Shown here in pieces: positions 1 to 9,958 of a DNA stretch of 64,000 bases. The notes beneath the pieces were generated by a model, which ran no database searches, was not told where the DNA came from, and saw only the letters and a list, made by a program, of their open reading frames with translations. The first letter of the stretch is position 1. Each line of letters begins with the position of its first letter. The DNA comes from Chitiniphilus shinanonensis DSM 23277. Lineage in GTDB: Bacteria; Pseudomonadota; Gammaproteobacteria; Burkholderiales; Chitinibacteraceae. A program made the position numbers and the translations under genes. The stretch is taken from contig NZ_KB895335.1 of the NCBI RefSeq assembly GCF_000374805.1, positions 62,001 through 126,000 of the forward strand, written 5' to 3'.

Positions 1-824
1 AACTGGCGCAGGCCGAGCAGGGTGATGGCATGGCGCACGCTGGAGATGCGCACCGGCAGGCCGCAGGCCACCGAGTTCACCAGCTTGAGCAGGCCCAGCG
101 CCAGATTGGGCGCGCGCTTGAACGCCAGTTCCAGCTCCTCGATATCGGCGTCATCCTGCAACAGCCCCAGCAGCGACAGCAACTGCGTCTGCGCCGGGTT
201 GAGGCGCCGCCCCGACAGGATGGTCGGCCGCGCGAAGTAGTAGCCCTGGAACAGGTCGAAGCCCAGATCGCTGCAATGCCGCTGCATCTCCGGGCTGGCC
301 ACCTTTTCCGCCAGCAGCTGGATCGGCCGCTGGCGCATCTGCTCGGCCACATGGCGCAACTTGGCCACCAGCGGCGCCAGCTCGTCGAACGGCACCAGCA
401 TCACATCCACCTTGATCACATCGATCAGCGACAGCAGCGGCAGGTGGCCGGGCTCCAGCGCGACCAGATCGTCGAGCGCCAGGCGATAACCCAAAGCATG
501 CAGTTCGGCGCAACGGTGATAAAGCTCGTCGTTCAGCGCGATGGTTTCCAGCAGTTCCAGCACCACGCGGTCGGCGGGCAGCAGCTCGATCAGGTCGGAG
601 AACAGCAGTTCGTCGTTGACGTTGATGAAGGCGGAACGTCCCTCCAGCGCGCCGGCGAGGCCGAGGTCGGTGAAGGTGTGGTTGATGACCGCCGCGCTGG
701 CCGCCAGGTCGTCGGTGACCTGCGCATGATCGAGGCCACCGTCGCGGAACAGCAGTTCGTAGGCCACCAGTTGGCGCTGCCGGTTGATGATGGGCTGCCG
801 CCCCAGGAAGAACAGTTCTTCCAT
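1..824 (-). CDS. EAL-HDOD signalling protein (YuxH-like), C-terminus beyond window
   Basis: The leftward frame opens with ATG at 824 and runs off the left edge, so only about 274 residues are visible. Residues 1-200 resemble an EAL c-di-GMP phosphodiesterase domain: FLGRQPI near the start, FINVND near residue 65, LALDDLV near 115 and KVDVML near 135. From about residue 210 an HDOD-type helical domain begins (LLKLVNSV, then SSVRHAITLLG). The signature glutamate region reads YELLFR instead of EAL, as in the YuxH-like EAL-HDOD family, where many members are thought to bind or relay rather than hydrolyse c-di-GMP. No strong ribosome binding site is seen. The fold assignment is firm; catalytic activity is doubtful. 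Confidence 0.85.
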   Translation of the reverse strand, partial: MEELFFLGRQPIINRQRQLVAYELLFRDGGLDHAQVTDDLAASAAVINHTFTDLGLAGALEGRSAFINVNDELLFSDLIELLPADRVVLELLETIALNDELYHRCAELHALGYRLALDDLVALEPGHLPLLSLIDVIKVDVMLVPFDELAPLVAKLRHVAEQMRQRPIQLLAEKVASPEMQRHCSDLGFDLFQGYYFARPTILSGRRLNPAQTQLLSLLGLLQDDADIEELELAFKRAPNLALGLLKLVNSVACGLPVRISSVRHAITLLGLRQ

Positions 825-1090
825 ATCTGATGCCCCGCTCGGAGAGTGTGCTGAGAGCCTGTTCAAAATCTTTTCACGGCAGCGCCGGGATCGATTCACC
901 GTAGAGCGTGTTCGCCCGTCCGGTGCCACAGATGTATGCATTCGCAGGCCGGATGGAGAAAACACAGCTTCCCGGACCGGCAGGCCCGCCCGGCGCCGCC
1001 GCTGGCGTCCTGAAAACTGTCAGTTTCCACTCCTTGGTGCCAGACAAGCCCGCGCACCCGGCAACGGCCCGCCAAGGGGATGGGACTCGC

Positions 1091-1387
1091 TCAGCCGAGA
1101 TCGCAGTGCGGGCAGCGGTAATAGCGGACGTAGCAGTTGGTCGGGCAGAACTCGGTGGCGCCGCCGCAGCGGGCACAACGGCCGTCGTGGCTGCGCAACG
1201 CGCGGCGCCAGACATGCAGCCCCAGCCCGAACCGCCAGCCACCGGCGATGAGCGCCACCACGCCCAGCGCCGCCGCCACATCGGCGACCGCGCCATGCAG
1301 CGACACCGCAACCCCGGCCGCCACGCCGCCGACCAGCCAGGCCGCGGCACCTTCGCTGAAACGATGGAGCACCTGCTGCCTGGACAC
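1091..1387 (-). CDS. small membrane protein with C-terminal zinc ribbon
   Basis: This 98-residue gene starts with GTG at 1387, chosen because GAGGTGG lies 5-6 bases upstream and overlaps the stop of the LysR gene. The protein has a basic N-terminus, two hydrophobic segments (about residues 15-35 and 38-58) and a cysteine-rich tail. The tail carries CARC, then two more cysteines, then CPHC, which fits a zinc-ribbon fold. It sits 8 bases after the LysR stop and is probably co-transcribed with it. I do not recognise a named family; a membrane-anchored metal or redox sensor would be a guess. The gene is supported by its binding site, cysteine pattern and reading-frame continuity. Confidence 0.6.
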   Translation of the reverse strand: MSRQQVLHRFSEGAAAWLVGGVAAGVAVSLHGAVADVAAALGVVALIAGGWRFGLGLHVWRRALRSHDGRCARCGGATEFCPTNCYVRYYRCPHCDLG

Positions 1388-1395
1388 ACGCCACC

Positions 1396-2451
1396 TCAGC
1401 GATAGACGGGATAGAAACTGGTCAGGCGCGGATAGCAGCGCGGCTCCTCCTGCGGGCGGGCGTACTTTTCCACCGGCAGCGGGCGCATCTGCGGCAGCGA
1501 TTGCAGCCGCGACAGGTCGTCCACCGCCCAGGCGTCGCGGCGCGCCTCGAACTCGGCCTTCAGACCATCGCACAGCGCGTTGCGCAGCCAGATGTGCGCC
1601 GGGTCGTGATGGCGCCGGGCATGCCAGTACAGCGACAGCGTGACCTGCGGCAGATCGAACGGCAGCGGCACCACCTTCAGGCCACGCCGGCCGGCGGCGC
1701 GCAGGACCAATTCGGGCGCGGTGAGCAGCAGGTCGCTCTCGCTCACCAGGTCGAACGCCGCCGCGTATTGCGACAGTTGCAGCTTCACCCGACGCTCGCG
1801 CCCCAGCGTCGCCAGTCGGTTGTCGACCATCTGGCCCAGTTCCTGGCCCAGGCGCAGTTGCAGCTGCGACGTCGCGCAATACGCATCCAGCGACAACTCG
1901 CCGTCACGCAGTGCGGGGTGGTTGGCGCGCAGCGCGCACATCACCCGGTCGCGGCATACCACGCGCTGGTAGACATCGGCCGGAGCGTCGAACGCCAGCC
2001 CCAGCGCCAGGTCGGGGCCGTCGTCCGACATGGCTTCCAGGATGTGCGCCTCCCACGGCACGATCTCCAGCTCGAACTGGGGCGCCTCGTACAGCAGCGT
2101 GCCCAGCACCGCGGGCAGCAGGGCGTGCTCGGCGCTGCCGGAACAGGCGATGCGGTAACGCGCGCGCGCGGTGGCCGGGCAGAAATCCTCGGGCACCACC
2201 AGTTGGTCGATCTGCCGCAGGATGGTGGTCAGCGGCTCGCGCAGCGCCTCGGCCCGCGGCGTCGGCGCCAGCTTGTTGGCCGCGCGCACGAACAGCGGGT
2301 CGTCGAAGGCTTCGCGCAGCCGGCCCAGTGAACGGCTCATCGCCGACTGGGTCACCCCCAGTGTCTCGGCGGCGCGGGTCACGCTGCCATGGGTGAGCAG
2401 CGCGTGCAGGCTCAACAGCAGGTTGAGATCCAATTGGTGCGTGACGAGCAT
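1396..2451 (-). CDS. LysR-family transcriptional regulator
   Basis: Protein of 351 residues with an N-terminal winged helix-turn-helix (about residues 9-67; TRAAETLGVTQSAMSRSL is the typical LysR recognition helix region) and a C-terminal periplasmic-binding-like effector domain of about 200 residues. I start it at the ATG at 2451 (MLVTHQLDLNLLL) rather than the upstream ATG at 2490, because the extra 13 residues (GKGEGRPEGRK) come from purine-rich DNA and lie outside the family fold. It ends with an unusual tail of about 45 residues past the normal effector domain. Its target is unknown; the nearest rightward genes are the sugar ABC importer 635 bases away. Confidence 0.9.
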   Translation of the reverse strand: MLVTHQLDLNLLLSLHALLTHGSVTRAAETLGVTQSAMSRSLGRLREAFDDPLFVRAANKLAPTPRAEALREPLTTILRQIDQLVVPEDFCPATARARYRIACSGSAEHALLPAVLGTLLYEAPQFELEIVPWEAHILEAMSDDGPDLALGLAFDAPADVYQRVVCRDRVMCALRANHPALRDGELSLDAYCATSQLQLRLGQELGQMVDNRLATLGRERRVKLQLSQYAAAFDLVSESDLLLTAPELVLRAAGRRGLKVVPLPFDLPQVTLSLYWHARRHHDPAHIWLRNALCDGLKAEFEARRDAWAVDDLSRLQSLPQMRPLPVEKYARPQEEPRCYPRLTSFYPVYR

Positions 2452-3086
2452 CTTTCTTCCCTCCGGTCTGCCTTCCCCCTTCCCCGACACGGAGCGCTGG
2501 CGGGGCGGATACGCGGCTATCTTTGTAGTCGTGCTTTTTTCAATACATTAAACGCTTTATGACAACCAGGCATAGGAGCGCGTCATGCATGCCATGCATG
2601 ATCGCCATGTGCGCGACGCGCCATGCCGCACCGATGCTGGATCGACCGCTCCGCACGCTGGCATGCCCCGCGATAAAAAAGCAATTTGAGTCAAAAGAGC
2701 GCCCGCTAAACAAGCCGCCGCCGGCCCGACGTGCCCGGCCGGTCGTCCCCATCTCACGCGTAGCGCACGTCGCCGCACTACACCCGCACCGCCCATGCCT
2801 GCTGCGCATCCCCGCCATGCGCCGCCAAGGCTGTGGCCCGACCCGTCGACGCGTTTAAATGGCTCTGCCCGCCAACGGGCACATCCATCTTCTTGGTTGC
2901 CCCGCCCCGCGCGGGGCTTTTTTTTTGCGCCGCGTCATGCGGGACGCGCATGCCGGACATGCGCCACCGACGGTTCCGCCGCGCCGGGAGCCGCCCGTAG
3001 ATTGAAAAACAGGCCGCACCGTACCGGGCAACGCGGCCACCACGCCGGCCGCGCCGCGACCGGACACTCAACAGGAGAGAGGAACG
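2452..3086. other. 635-bp intergenic region between LysR gene and ABC importer
   Basis: No convincing gene is seen. From about 2452 to 2485 the plus strand is pyrimidine-rich and resembles a worn half of the polypurine/polypyrimidine repeat found elsewhere in the window. Between 2520 and 2700 there are AT-rich patches that could hold promoters for LysR (leftward) and for a rightward transcript. A rightward terminator lies at 2899-2926. The importer operon then begins with a good ribosome binding site, AGGAGAGAGG, ending about 5 bases before the ATG at 3087. Confidence 0.6.
2899..2926 (+). terminator. Rho-independent terminator without an assigned gene
   Basis: GCCCCGC and GCGGGGC form a 7-bp GC stem with a 5-base loop, followed directly by nine T residues. 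No rightward gene ends nearby, so it either ends a small RNA or attenuates a long leader of the importer operon starting at 3087. A second short hairpin (GCCCG, loop, CGGGC near 2867-2880) lies just upstream. Confidence 0.75.
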
Positions 3087-4346
3087 ATGAAGCACACCCT
3101 GATCGCCACCCTGGTCGGCGCCCTGCTGGTCAGCGGCGGCGCCCACGCCGAGAAGGTCAAGATCGAGTTCTGGACCATGAGCATGAAGCCGCGCTTCGAG
3201 AACTACTTCCAGGATCTGGTGAAGCGCTACGAAGCGCAGAACCCGGACGTGGACGTGGTCTGGACCGACCTGCCCTGGGACGTGATCCGCTCCAAGTTCA
3301 CCGCCGCGGTGGCCGCGGGCCAGCCGCCGGCGCTGGCCAACATGAACGTGCAATGGGCCTACGACTACGCGCAGACCGGCGCCATCCAGCCGATCGACGC
3401 GCTGCTGGGCAAGGACCGCGCGGTGTACATGCCGGGAGCGCTGGCCGACGTGACCTGGAAGGGCAAGACCTACGCCTTCCCCTGGTACAACTCGGCCGAC
3501 GTGATGGCGGTGAACGCCAACATCTTCAAGAAGGCCGGGCTCGACCCCAACAAGCCCATCGCCAACCTGTCCGAGCAGTTGAAGGTGGCGGCACAGATCC
3601 GGCAGAAGGCCGGCGTCGCCGGGCTGGCGCCGCGCCTGGGCCGGGTGGAGAGCGTGTTCCTCGGCGAGGGGCTGCCGGTGCTGGAGAACGGCAAGGCGGT
3701 GTTCAACTCGCCCAAGCACGTGGCGCTGTTGCGCGAATTCGCCGTCGCCTACAAGGCCGGCGCGCTGCTGAAGGACAACCTGTTCGCCGAGGACAACTTC
3801 CAGGTGTCGATCGCGGCCTACAACGGCGGCCGCCTGGGCATCCTGGAAACCACGCCGCCGGCGCTGACCCGCGTGCGCGACGACGCCAAGGACATCTACG
3901 CCGCCACCATCGCGCATCCGGTGCCGCCGGGCGCCACCGGCGTGGTCAAGGGCGGCTGGCTGATGGATTTCGTGGTGCCCAAGGGCGTCGATCCGAAGCT
4001 GCTGCCGCAGGTGGGCAAGTTCGCCAAGTTCCTGACCAACGACGCCAACCAGCTGGCGTTCTCCAAGGACACCGGCGGCACCTATCCGTCGGTGAAGCAG
4101 GCCGCGCTCGATCCGTTCTTCCAGGACGTACCGGCCGATGCCGGCGCGGTGGAGAACGCCCGCGCCATCGGCGCGCGCAACCTGGCCAACGTGCGCACGC
4201 TGGCGATCCTGGGCATCGACGATCCGGCACCGCTGCTGCGCCGCCTGCGCGAAGAGACCGAGGCCGCCGTCACCGGCCGCAAGGATCCGAAGGCTGCGCT
4301 CGACGCCGCCGTGGCCTTCTGGAACGCGCAACTGAAGAAGAAGTGA
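3087..4346 (+). CDS. ABC sugar importer, solute-binding protein 1
   Basis: Protein of 419 residues of the family-1 extracellular solute-binding group (MalE/UgpB-like). A signal peptide covers residues 1-21 (MKHTL, hydrophobic stretch, cleavage after AHA). The mature start EKVKIEFWTMS is typical of carbohydrate-binding proteins of this family. It is followed by two permeases, an ATPase and a close paralogue at 7732, so it delivers a substrate, probably an oligosaccharide or glycerol-phosphate-like compound, to this importer. The start is fixed by the AGGAGAGAGG site. The exact substrate cannot be read from the sequence. Confidence 0.93.
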   Translation: MKHTLIATLVGALLVSGGAHAEKVKIEFWTMSMKPRFENYFQDLVKRYEAQNPDVDVVWTDLPWDVIRSKFTAAVAAGQPPALANMNVQWAYDYAQTGAIQPIDALLGKDRAVYMPGALADVTWKGKTYAFPWYNSADVMAVNANIFKKAGLDPNKPIANLSEQLKVAAQIRQKAGVAGLAPRLGRVESVFLGEGLPVLENGKAVFNSPKHVALLREFAVAYKAGALLKDNLFAEDNFQVSIAAYNGGRLGILETTPPALTRVRDDAKDIYAATIAHPVPPGATGVVKGGWLMDFVVPKGVDPKLLPQVGKFAKFLTNDANQLAFSKDTGGTYPSVKQAALDPFFQDVPADAGAVENARAIGARNLANVRTLAILGIDDPAPLLRRLREETEAAVTGRKDPKAALDAAVAFWNAQLKKK

Positions 4347-4353
4347 CACCCGG

Positions 4354-4431
4354 CGATGGTCTGCCGGACCGGCGATCGGTCCGGGGCGGCGCCGGCCCGG
4401 CAAGGCCGGTTGCCGCCGCGCCAGACCATCG
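4354..4431 (+). promoter_or_regulatory. predicted intercistronic three-way-junction RNA structure
   Basis: A perfect 10-bp outer stem pairs 4354-4363 (CGATGGTCTG) with 4422-4431 (CAGACCATCG). Inside it are two hairpins: CCGGACC/GGTCCGG (4364-4370 with 4378-4384), and GGCGGC plus CCGGCC pairing with GGCCGG plus GCCGCC (4385-4417). It begins 8 bases after the binding-protein stop and ends about 86 bases before the permease start. Structures here in sugar ABC operons often protect the binding-protein mRNA and lower expression of the permeases; that role is inferred. Confidence 0.6.
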
Positions 4432-4517
4432 ACCGGCGCCCTGCCCACGGGTCGTCCCGGCGCATCGCACCGGGCGGCCCCGCCGGGGCCCCAGGCCCCA
4501 GCCATAGCGAGATTCCC

Positions 4518-5396
4518 ATGGATAAAAACGCCCTGCTGCGCGATGCCCGCGCCTATCTGTTCCTGGCACCGGCGCTGATCGTGCTGTTCCTGTTTTCCTT
4601 CTGGCCGGTGGGGCTGGGCGCGCTGCTCGCCTTCACCAAGGTGGACATCTTCAACCTGACCGCGTCGCAGTGGGTGGGATTGGAGAACTTCCGCAACCTG
4701 TTCGACGACCCGGTGTTCATCGGCAGTATCCGCAACACCCTGCTCTACCTGCTGGTGGTGCCGCTGATCCAGGTGGCGGCGCTGGCGCTGGCGGTGCTGG
4801 TCAACAGCCAGTTGCCGGCGATCCGGCTGTTCCGTACCGCGTTCTTCGTGCCGGTGGTCACCTCGGTGTCGGTGGTCGGGATCATGTGGGGCTGGATGTA
4901 CAACGAGGACGGCATGCTCAACCAGGCGCTGGCCTGGCTGCGGCTGATCGACGCCCCGGTGGGCTGGCTGTCGGACGAGCGCTTCGCACTGTTCTCGGTC
5001 ATGTTCGTCACCTTCTGGCGCGGCCTGGGCTACTACATGGTGCTGTACCTGGCGGGGCTTCAGGCGATGCCGCAGGAGGTCGAGGAGGCCGCGCTGCTCG
5101 ACGGCGCCAACCGCTGGCAGCGCTTCTGGCGCATCACCGTGCCGATGCTGCGCCCCACCATCCTGCTGTGCACGCTGCTCTCCACCCTGGCCGCGATGAA
5201 GGCGTTCGAGGAAGTGGTGGTGATGACTGGCGGCGGCCCCATCGGCAGCACCTACACCCTGGCGTTCTACGCCTACGACATGGGTTTCCGCGCCTTCGAC
5301 TTCAGCCGCGCGCTGGCCGCCAGCCTGGTGGTGTCGCTGATCGGCTTCGTGCTGGCCTGGTTCAACTTCCGCTTCTTCCGCCCCGATGCGCGCTGA
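4518..5396 (+). CDS. ABC sugar importer, permease 1 (MalF/UgpA-like)
   Basis: Protein of 292 residues with six predicted membrane helices, beginning at about residue 12 (FLAPALIVLFLFSFWPVG). The cytoplasmic EAA loop that contacts the ATPase is at about residues 188-207 (EEAALLDGANRWQRFWRI). I start at the ATG at 4518 because it gives the usual short N-terminus; upstream in-frame codons lie inside the predicted RNA structure. The ribosome binding site is weak, consistent with lower translation than the binding protein. It pairs with the next permease to form the membrane channel. Confidence 0.92.
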   Translation: MDKNALLRDARAYLFLAPALIVLFLFSFWPVGLGALLAFTKVDIFNLTASQWVGLENFRNLFDDPVFIGSIRNTLLYLLVVPLIQVAALALAVLVNSQLPAIRLFRTAFFVPVVTSVSVVGIMWGWMYNEDGMLNQALAWLRLIDAPVGWLSDERFALFSVMFVTFWRGLGYYMVLYLAGLQAMPQEVEEAALLDGANRWQRFWRITVPMLRPTILLCTLLSTLAAMKAFEEVVVMTGGGPIGSTYTLAFYAYDMGFRAFDFSRALAASLVVSLIGFVLAWFNFRFFRPDAR

Positions 5397-5429
5397 CCCC
5401 GCCGCCCTAACCGCCCCTGGAGGCAAGCC

Positions 5430-6251
5430 ATGTTCAAACGCATCCTGCTGAGCTGGACGCCGCGCTACACCCTGCTGGCGCTGGTCGGCCTGTTCACCAC
5501 CTTTCCGTTCCTGTGGACACTCTCCACCGCGCTGGGCGACAGCGGCAACATCTACGCCTTCCCGCCGCAGCTGCTGCCGTCCGATCCCACGCTGGCGCAC
5601 CTGGACGAGGCGCGCCGCGCCATCCCGCTCGACCGCTTCTTCTGGAACTCGGTGTGGATCGCCGGCTGGACGGTGATCGGCACGCTGCTGATCTCCAGCC
5701 TGGCCGGCTACGCGCTGGCGGTGATGAAGTTCCGCGGCAGCAAGTGGGTGTTCCTGGCGGTGCTGACCACGCTGATCCTGCCGTCCGAACTCAACTTCAT
5801 CGTCAACTTCATCACCGTCACCCAGATGAAGCTGACCAACACCCACGCCGGCGTGGTGCTGCCGCTGCTGGCCAACGCCTTCGGCATCTTCCTGCTCAAG
5901 CAGGCGTTCGAGGAGATCCCGGCGGAGATCCTGGACGCGGCGCGCATCGACGGCGCCAGCGAGTGGCAGTTGTTCCTGCGCGTGGCGCTGCCGCTGGCGA
6001 CGCCATCGCTGGCCGCGCTGGGCATCTTCACCCTGGTCGCCACCTGGAACGCCTACATCTGGCCGGCGGTGGTGTTGCAGAGCCCGGACGAATTCCCGTT
6101 GGCGGTCGGCGTGCTCTACCTGTCGGGCACCTTCGCCGCCAAGACCCGCGTCGTCGCCGCCGGCACGGTGCTGACCATCCTGCCGGTGCTGCTGCTGTTC
6201 CTGCTGGCACAGCGCTATTTCATGCGCGGCCTGGACGGCGCGGTGAAGTAA
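5430..6251 (+). CDS. ABC sugar importer, permease 2 (MalG/UgpE-like)
   Basis: Protein of 273 residues with six predicted membrane helices; the EAA loop reads EILDAARIDGASEWQLF near residues 165-185. A good GGAGG site precedes the ATG by 7 bases. It lies 33 bases after permease 1 and should form the heterodimeric channel with it. A repeat element of 113 bp follows before the ATPase gene, the one place where this operon is visibly interrupted. Confidence 0.92.
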   Translation: MFKRILLSWTPRYTLLALVGLFTTFPFLWTLSTALGDSGNIYAFPPQLLPSDPTLAHLDEARRAIPLDRFFWNSVWIAGWTVIGTLLISSLAGYALAVMKFRGSKWVFLAVLTTLILPSELNFIVNFITVTQMKLTNTHAGVVLPLLANAFGIFLLKQAFEEIPAEILDAARIDGASEWQLFLRVALPLATPSLAALGIFTLVATWNAYIWPAVVLQSPDEFPLAVGVLYLSGTFAAKTRVVAAGTVLTILPVLLLFLLAQRYFMRGLDGAVK

Positions 6252-6263
6252 TCCCGCAAACAG

Positions 6264-6376
6264 GAGCGGCTGACAAAGCCCAGCGCAGCGGTCCTGGCAA
6301 GAAGCGCGAAACGCAGACAGTACGTGTAGTACGGCAAGTAAGCGCGACGCCGCCAGGAGGGTTTCGTCGGCCGCTC
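6264..6376 (+). repeat. TIR-bounded repeat element, copy 1
   Basis: This 113-bp segment starts GAGCGGCTGACAAAGCC and ends in the approximate reverse complement (GGTTTCGTCGGCCGCTC). Its interior shares CCCAGCGCAGCGGTCCTGGC, AAGAAGCGCG and GTACGGCAAGT with the copy at 13278-13405. It has no coding capacity and looks like a short non-autonomous mobile or hairpin element between permease 2 and the ATPase gene. Confidence 0.8.
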
Positions 6377-6396
6377 ATAAACCCAAGGAGCCGAAC

Positions 6397-7491
<1,095 letters not shown>

Positions 7492-7731
7492 AACATGAGC
7501 CGGACGGCCCTCCGCTGGAATGGCGCAATGCAGCGATGGCGGCAACCTGGGATAAATCCTATTTCCATAAAATCTTACGAATCATCAAGTTAGCCGCTCA
7601 AAGCGCTGGCCGGAAGGCCGGTTGCATGGCACAATCCACGCCGCTTTTCGCCAGGCCGCCCCCACGAAGCGGCCAGCGACCGGGGCCTCGCCATGCCCCG
7701 CCCAGCCCTGCACCCCTATAAGGAGTTGTCC

Positions 7732-9000
7732 ATGAAACCGGCCCTCGCGGCGTTGCTCACCGGCGCCCTGCTCGCCAGCGCCACCGCCCACGCAGAAAAA
7801 ATCCGCATCGAATTCTGGACAATGAGCCTCAAGCCCAAGTTCGACGACTATTTCCAGAAGCTGGAAAAGGATTACGAGCGCGCCAACCCCAACGTGGACA
7901 TCGTCTGGGTGGACCATCCCTGGGACAAGATCCTGCCGCGGCTGCACGGCGCCATCGCCGCCGCGCAACCGCCCGCACTCGCCAACCTGAACGTGGAATG
8001 GGCCTACGATCTGGCGCAGCGGCGCTCCATCATCCCGGTGGACAAGCTGATGGGCGCCGACCGCTCCGTCTACATGCCCGGCGCGCTGGCCGACGTCACC
8101 TGGGACGGCCGGACCTGGGCCTACCCCTGGTACAACGGCGTGAGCGTGCTGGCCGTCAACGCCGACCTGTTCCGCCGCGCCGGGCTGGATCCGGCTAAGC
8201 CGATCCGCACCCTGGACGAACAACTGGCCGCCGCCAAGCAGATCGCCGAGCGCACCGGCGTGGCCGGCCTCGCACCCGAGCTGGGCCTGCCGATGCGCAT
8301 CTTCATGGCCGAGGGCCTGCCGCTGGTGCAGAACAACCGCGCCGTGTTCAATTCGCCGGCCCACGTCGCGCTGCTGGAAAAATACGTGCTGGCATACAAG
8401 AGCAAGGCACTGATCCAGGACCGCGCCGCGCTGTTCGGCGAGGACAACTTCCAGACCGCCATCGCCGCCTACAACGCCGGCAAGCTGGCCATGCTGGAAA
8501 CCGCGCCCACCGGCCTGACCCGCGTGCGCGACGACGCCAAGGCGATCTACGCCAAGACCCGCGTGCTGCCGGCGCCGCAAGGCCCCACCGGCGTGGTCAA
8601 GGGCGGCTGGCTGTTCGACTTCGTGGTGCCCAAGGGCGTGGACCCGAAAATCCTGCCGGAGGTGGGCAAGTTCGCCAAATACCTGACCAACGATGCCAAC
8701 CAGCTGGCGTTCTCCAAGGCCACTGGCGGCACCTATCCGTCGGTGACCAAGGCCGCGTTCGACCCCTACTTCCAGCAGTTGCCGGCCAACGCCGGCGCGG
8801 TGGAGCAGGCCCGCGCCATCGGCGCGCGCAACCTGGCCAACGTGCGCACGCTGACGCTGCTGGGCGTGGACGACACCGAACCTCTGAACCGCAAGCTGCG
8901 CGAAGAAGTGGAATCGGCGGTCACCGGCCGCAAGAGCGCCAAGGCCGCGCTGGATGCCGCGGCGGCGTTCTGGAACGACAAGCTGAGCAACCGCCGCTGA
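7732..9000 (+). CDS. ABC sugar importer, solute-binding protein 2 (paralogue)
   Basis: Protein of 422 residues, clearly a duplicate of the protein at 3087: the mature start EKIRIEFWTMS, the block SVYMPGALADVTW, the block VVKGGW and the C-terminal block ARAIGARNLANVRTL all match. The signal peptide ends after AHA near residue 22. The start is set by AAGGAG 7 bases before the ATG. A 240-bp spacer separates it from the ATPase gene, so it may have its own promoter. No separate permeases follow, so it probably feeds the same channel with a different substrate or affinity. Confidence 0.92.
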   Translation: MKPALAALLTGALLASATAHAEKIRIEFWTMSLKPKFDDYFQKLEKDYERANPNVDIVWVDHPWDKILPRLHGAIAAAQPPALANLNVEWAYDLAQRRSIIPVDKLMGADRSVYMPGALADVTWDGRTWAYPWYNGVSVLAVNADLFRRAGLDPAKPIRTLDEQLAAAKQIAERTGVAGLAPELGLPMRIFMAEGLPLVQNNRAVFNSPAHVALLEKYVLAYKSKALIQDRAALFGEDNFQTAIAAYNAGKLAMLETAPTGLTRVRDDAKAIYAKTRVLPAPQGPTGVVKGGWLFDFVVPKGVDPKILPEVGKFAKYLTNDANQLAFSKATGGTYPSVTKAAFDPYFQQLPANAGAVEQARAIGARNLANVRTLTLLGVDDTEPLNRKLREEVESAVTGRKSAKAALDAAAAFWNDKLSNRR

Positions 9001-9133
9001 AGCGGCGTCGCCGGGGCCCGCAGCGCACCTCCGTTCGTGCGATTGGCCGGCCCCCGGCGACGGCAAACAGGTACAATCCAGGCAACGGCCGCAGTTCAAC
9101 GCGGCCTTTTCTATTCCGTGAGAAGGAGCTGGC

Positions 9134-9862
9134 ATGGCCATCACCGTCAACGGCGTCGCAATCAACGAAGCCGAGATCAACGAAGCAGTCGAACAAGCCA
9201 ACGACGCGCCCGGCGCGCGTGACGCGATCACCCAGGAACTGATCCTGCGCGAAGTGCTGACCCAGCAGGCGCGCAAGGAAGGCATCACCAACCCGGACGC
9301 CGATGCCGCCATCGGCGAACTGCTGGACAGCCATATCAAGGTCGAGGCCCCCAGCGAGGAAGAGTGCCGCCGCTTCTACGACGAGAACCCGCAGAGCTTC
9401 ATGCGTGGTGAGCAGGTCGAGGCCGCCCACATCCTGTTCGCGGTGGAAGACGCCACCTCCGCCGGCCTGGTGCGCGCCCGCGCCGAAGGCGTGCTGGCGG
9501 AGGTGAAGGCCGAGCCGTACAAGTTCGCCGCCGTGGCGCGCGAACAATCCGCCTGCCCGTCGGGCAAGCAGGGCGGCGAGCTGGGCCGCTTCGGCCGCGG
9601 CCAGATGGTGCCGGAATTCGAAGCCGCCGCCTTCTCGCTGAAGGAAGGCGAAATCAGCCCGGAGCTGGTGGAAACCCAGTTCGGCTTCCACATCATCAAG
9701 GCCGGCGCCAAGCACGGCGGCGAGAAGGTCAGCTTCGACGAAGCCCGCGAGCGCCTGACCGGCTTCCTGGCCGAGATGGCCAACCGCCGCGCGCTGAGCG
9801 GCTACCTCAACCAGCTGGTGAGCGAAGCCAAGGTGGAAGGCTACACGCTGCCGACCGCCTGA
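9134..9862 (+). CDS. parvulin-type peptidyl-prolyl isomerase
   Basis: Protein of 242 residues with an N-terminal helical chaperone-like part (residues 1-95) and a parvulin domain at about 96-200 ([10 protein letters not shown], then [23 protein letters not shown] and FGFHIIKAG). It has no signal peptide and begins [10 protein letters not shown], so it is predicted cytosolic, as in NifM-like and short PpiC-like proteins, rather than periplasmic SurA. AGAAGGAG precedes the start. It is monocistronic: a TACAAT-like box lies at 9071-9076 and a strong terminator follows. Clients are unknown. Confidence 0.9.
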   Translation: MAITVNGVAINEAEINEAVEQANDAPGARDAITQELILREVLTQQARKEGITNPDADAAIGELLDSHIKVEAPSEEECRRFYDENPQSFMRGEQVEAAHILFAVEDATSAGLVRARAEGVLAEVKAEPYKFAAVAREQSACPSGKQGGELGRFGRGQMVPEFEAAAFSLKEGEISPELVETQFGFHIIKAGAKHGGEKVSFDEARERLTGFLAEMANRRALSGYLNQLVSEAKVEGYTLPTA

Positions 9863-9923
9863 GGCCCCATGGGGTGGGGCGGCGCACCGGCCAAGTCCGG
9901 CCGCCGCCGCCCGCGCCACCGGG

Positions 9924-9958
9924 AATCCCGCCGCAGCGATGCGGCGGGATTTTTCTTT
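9924..9958 (+). terminator. Rho-independent terminator after the parvulin gene
   Basis: AATCCCGCCGC pairs perfectly with GCGGCGGGATT across a 6-base loop and is followed by TTTTCTTT. It ends the parvulin transcript 62 bases after its stop. Confidence 0.9.

Noticed and set aside
2778-5846. A leftward open frame of 1022 codons opposite the ABC importer genes
   Set aside because: It is rich in R, H, Q and G runs with no domain pattern and lies antisense to clear binding-protein and permease genes; a product of GC-rich codon bias.
6264-6376. Repeat copy 1 as an insertion-sequence remnant with transposase
   Set aside because: Too short and non-coding; no transposase motif in any frame, so it was kept only as a repeat.
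7600-7731. Sigma-54-type promoter before the second binding protein (TTGCATGGCAC)
   Set aside because: The TGGCAC and TTGC elements are in the wrong order and spacing for a -24/-12 promoter.
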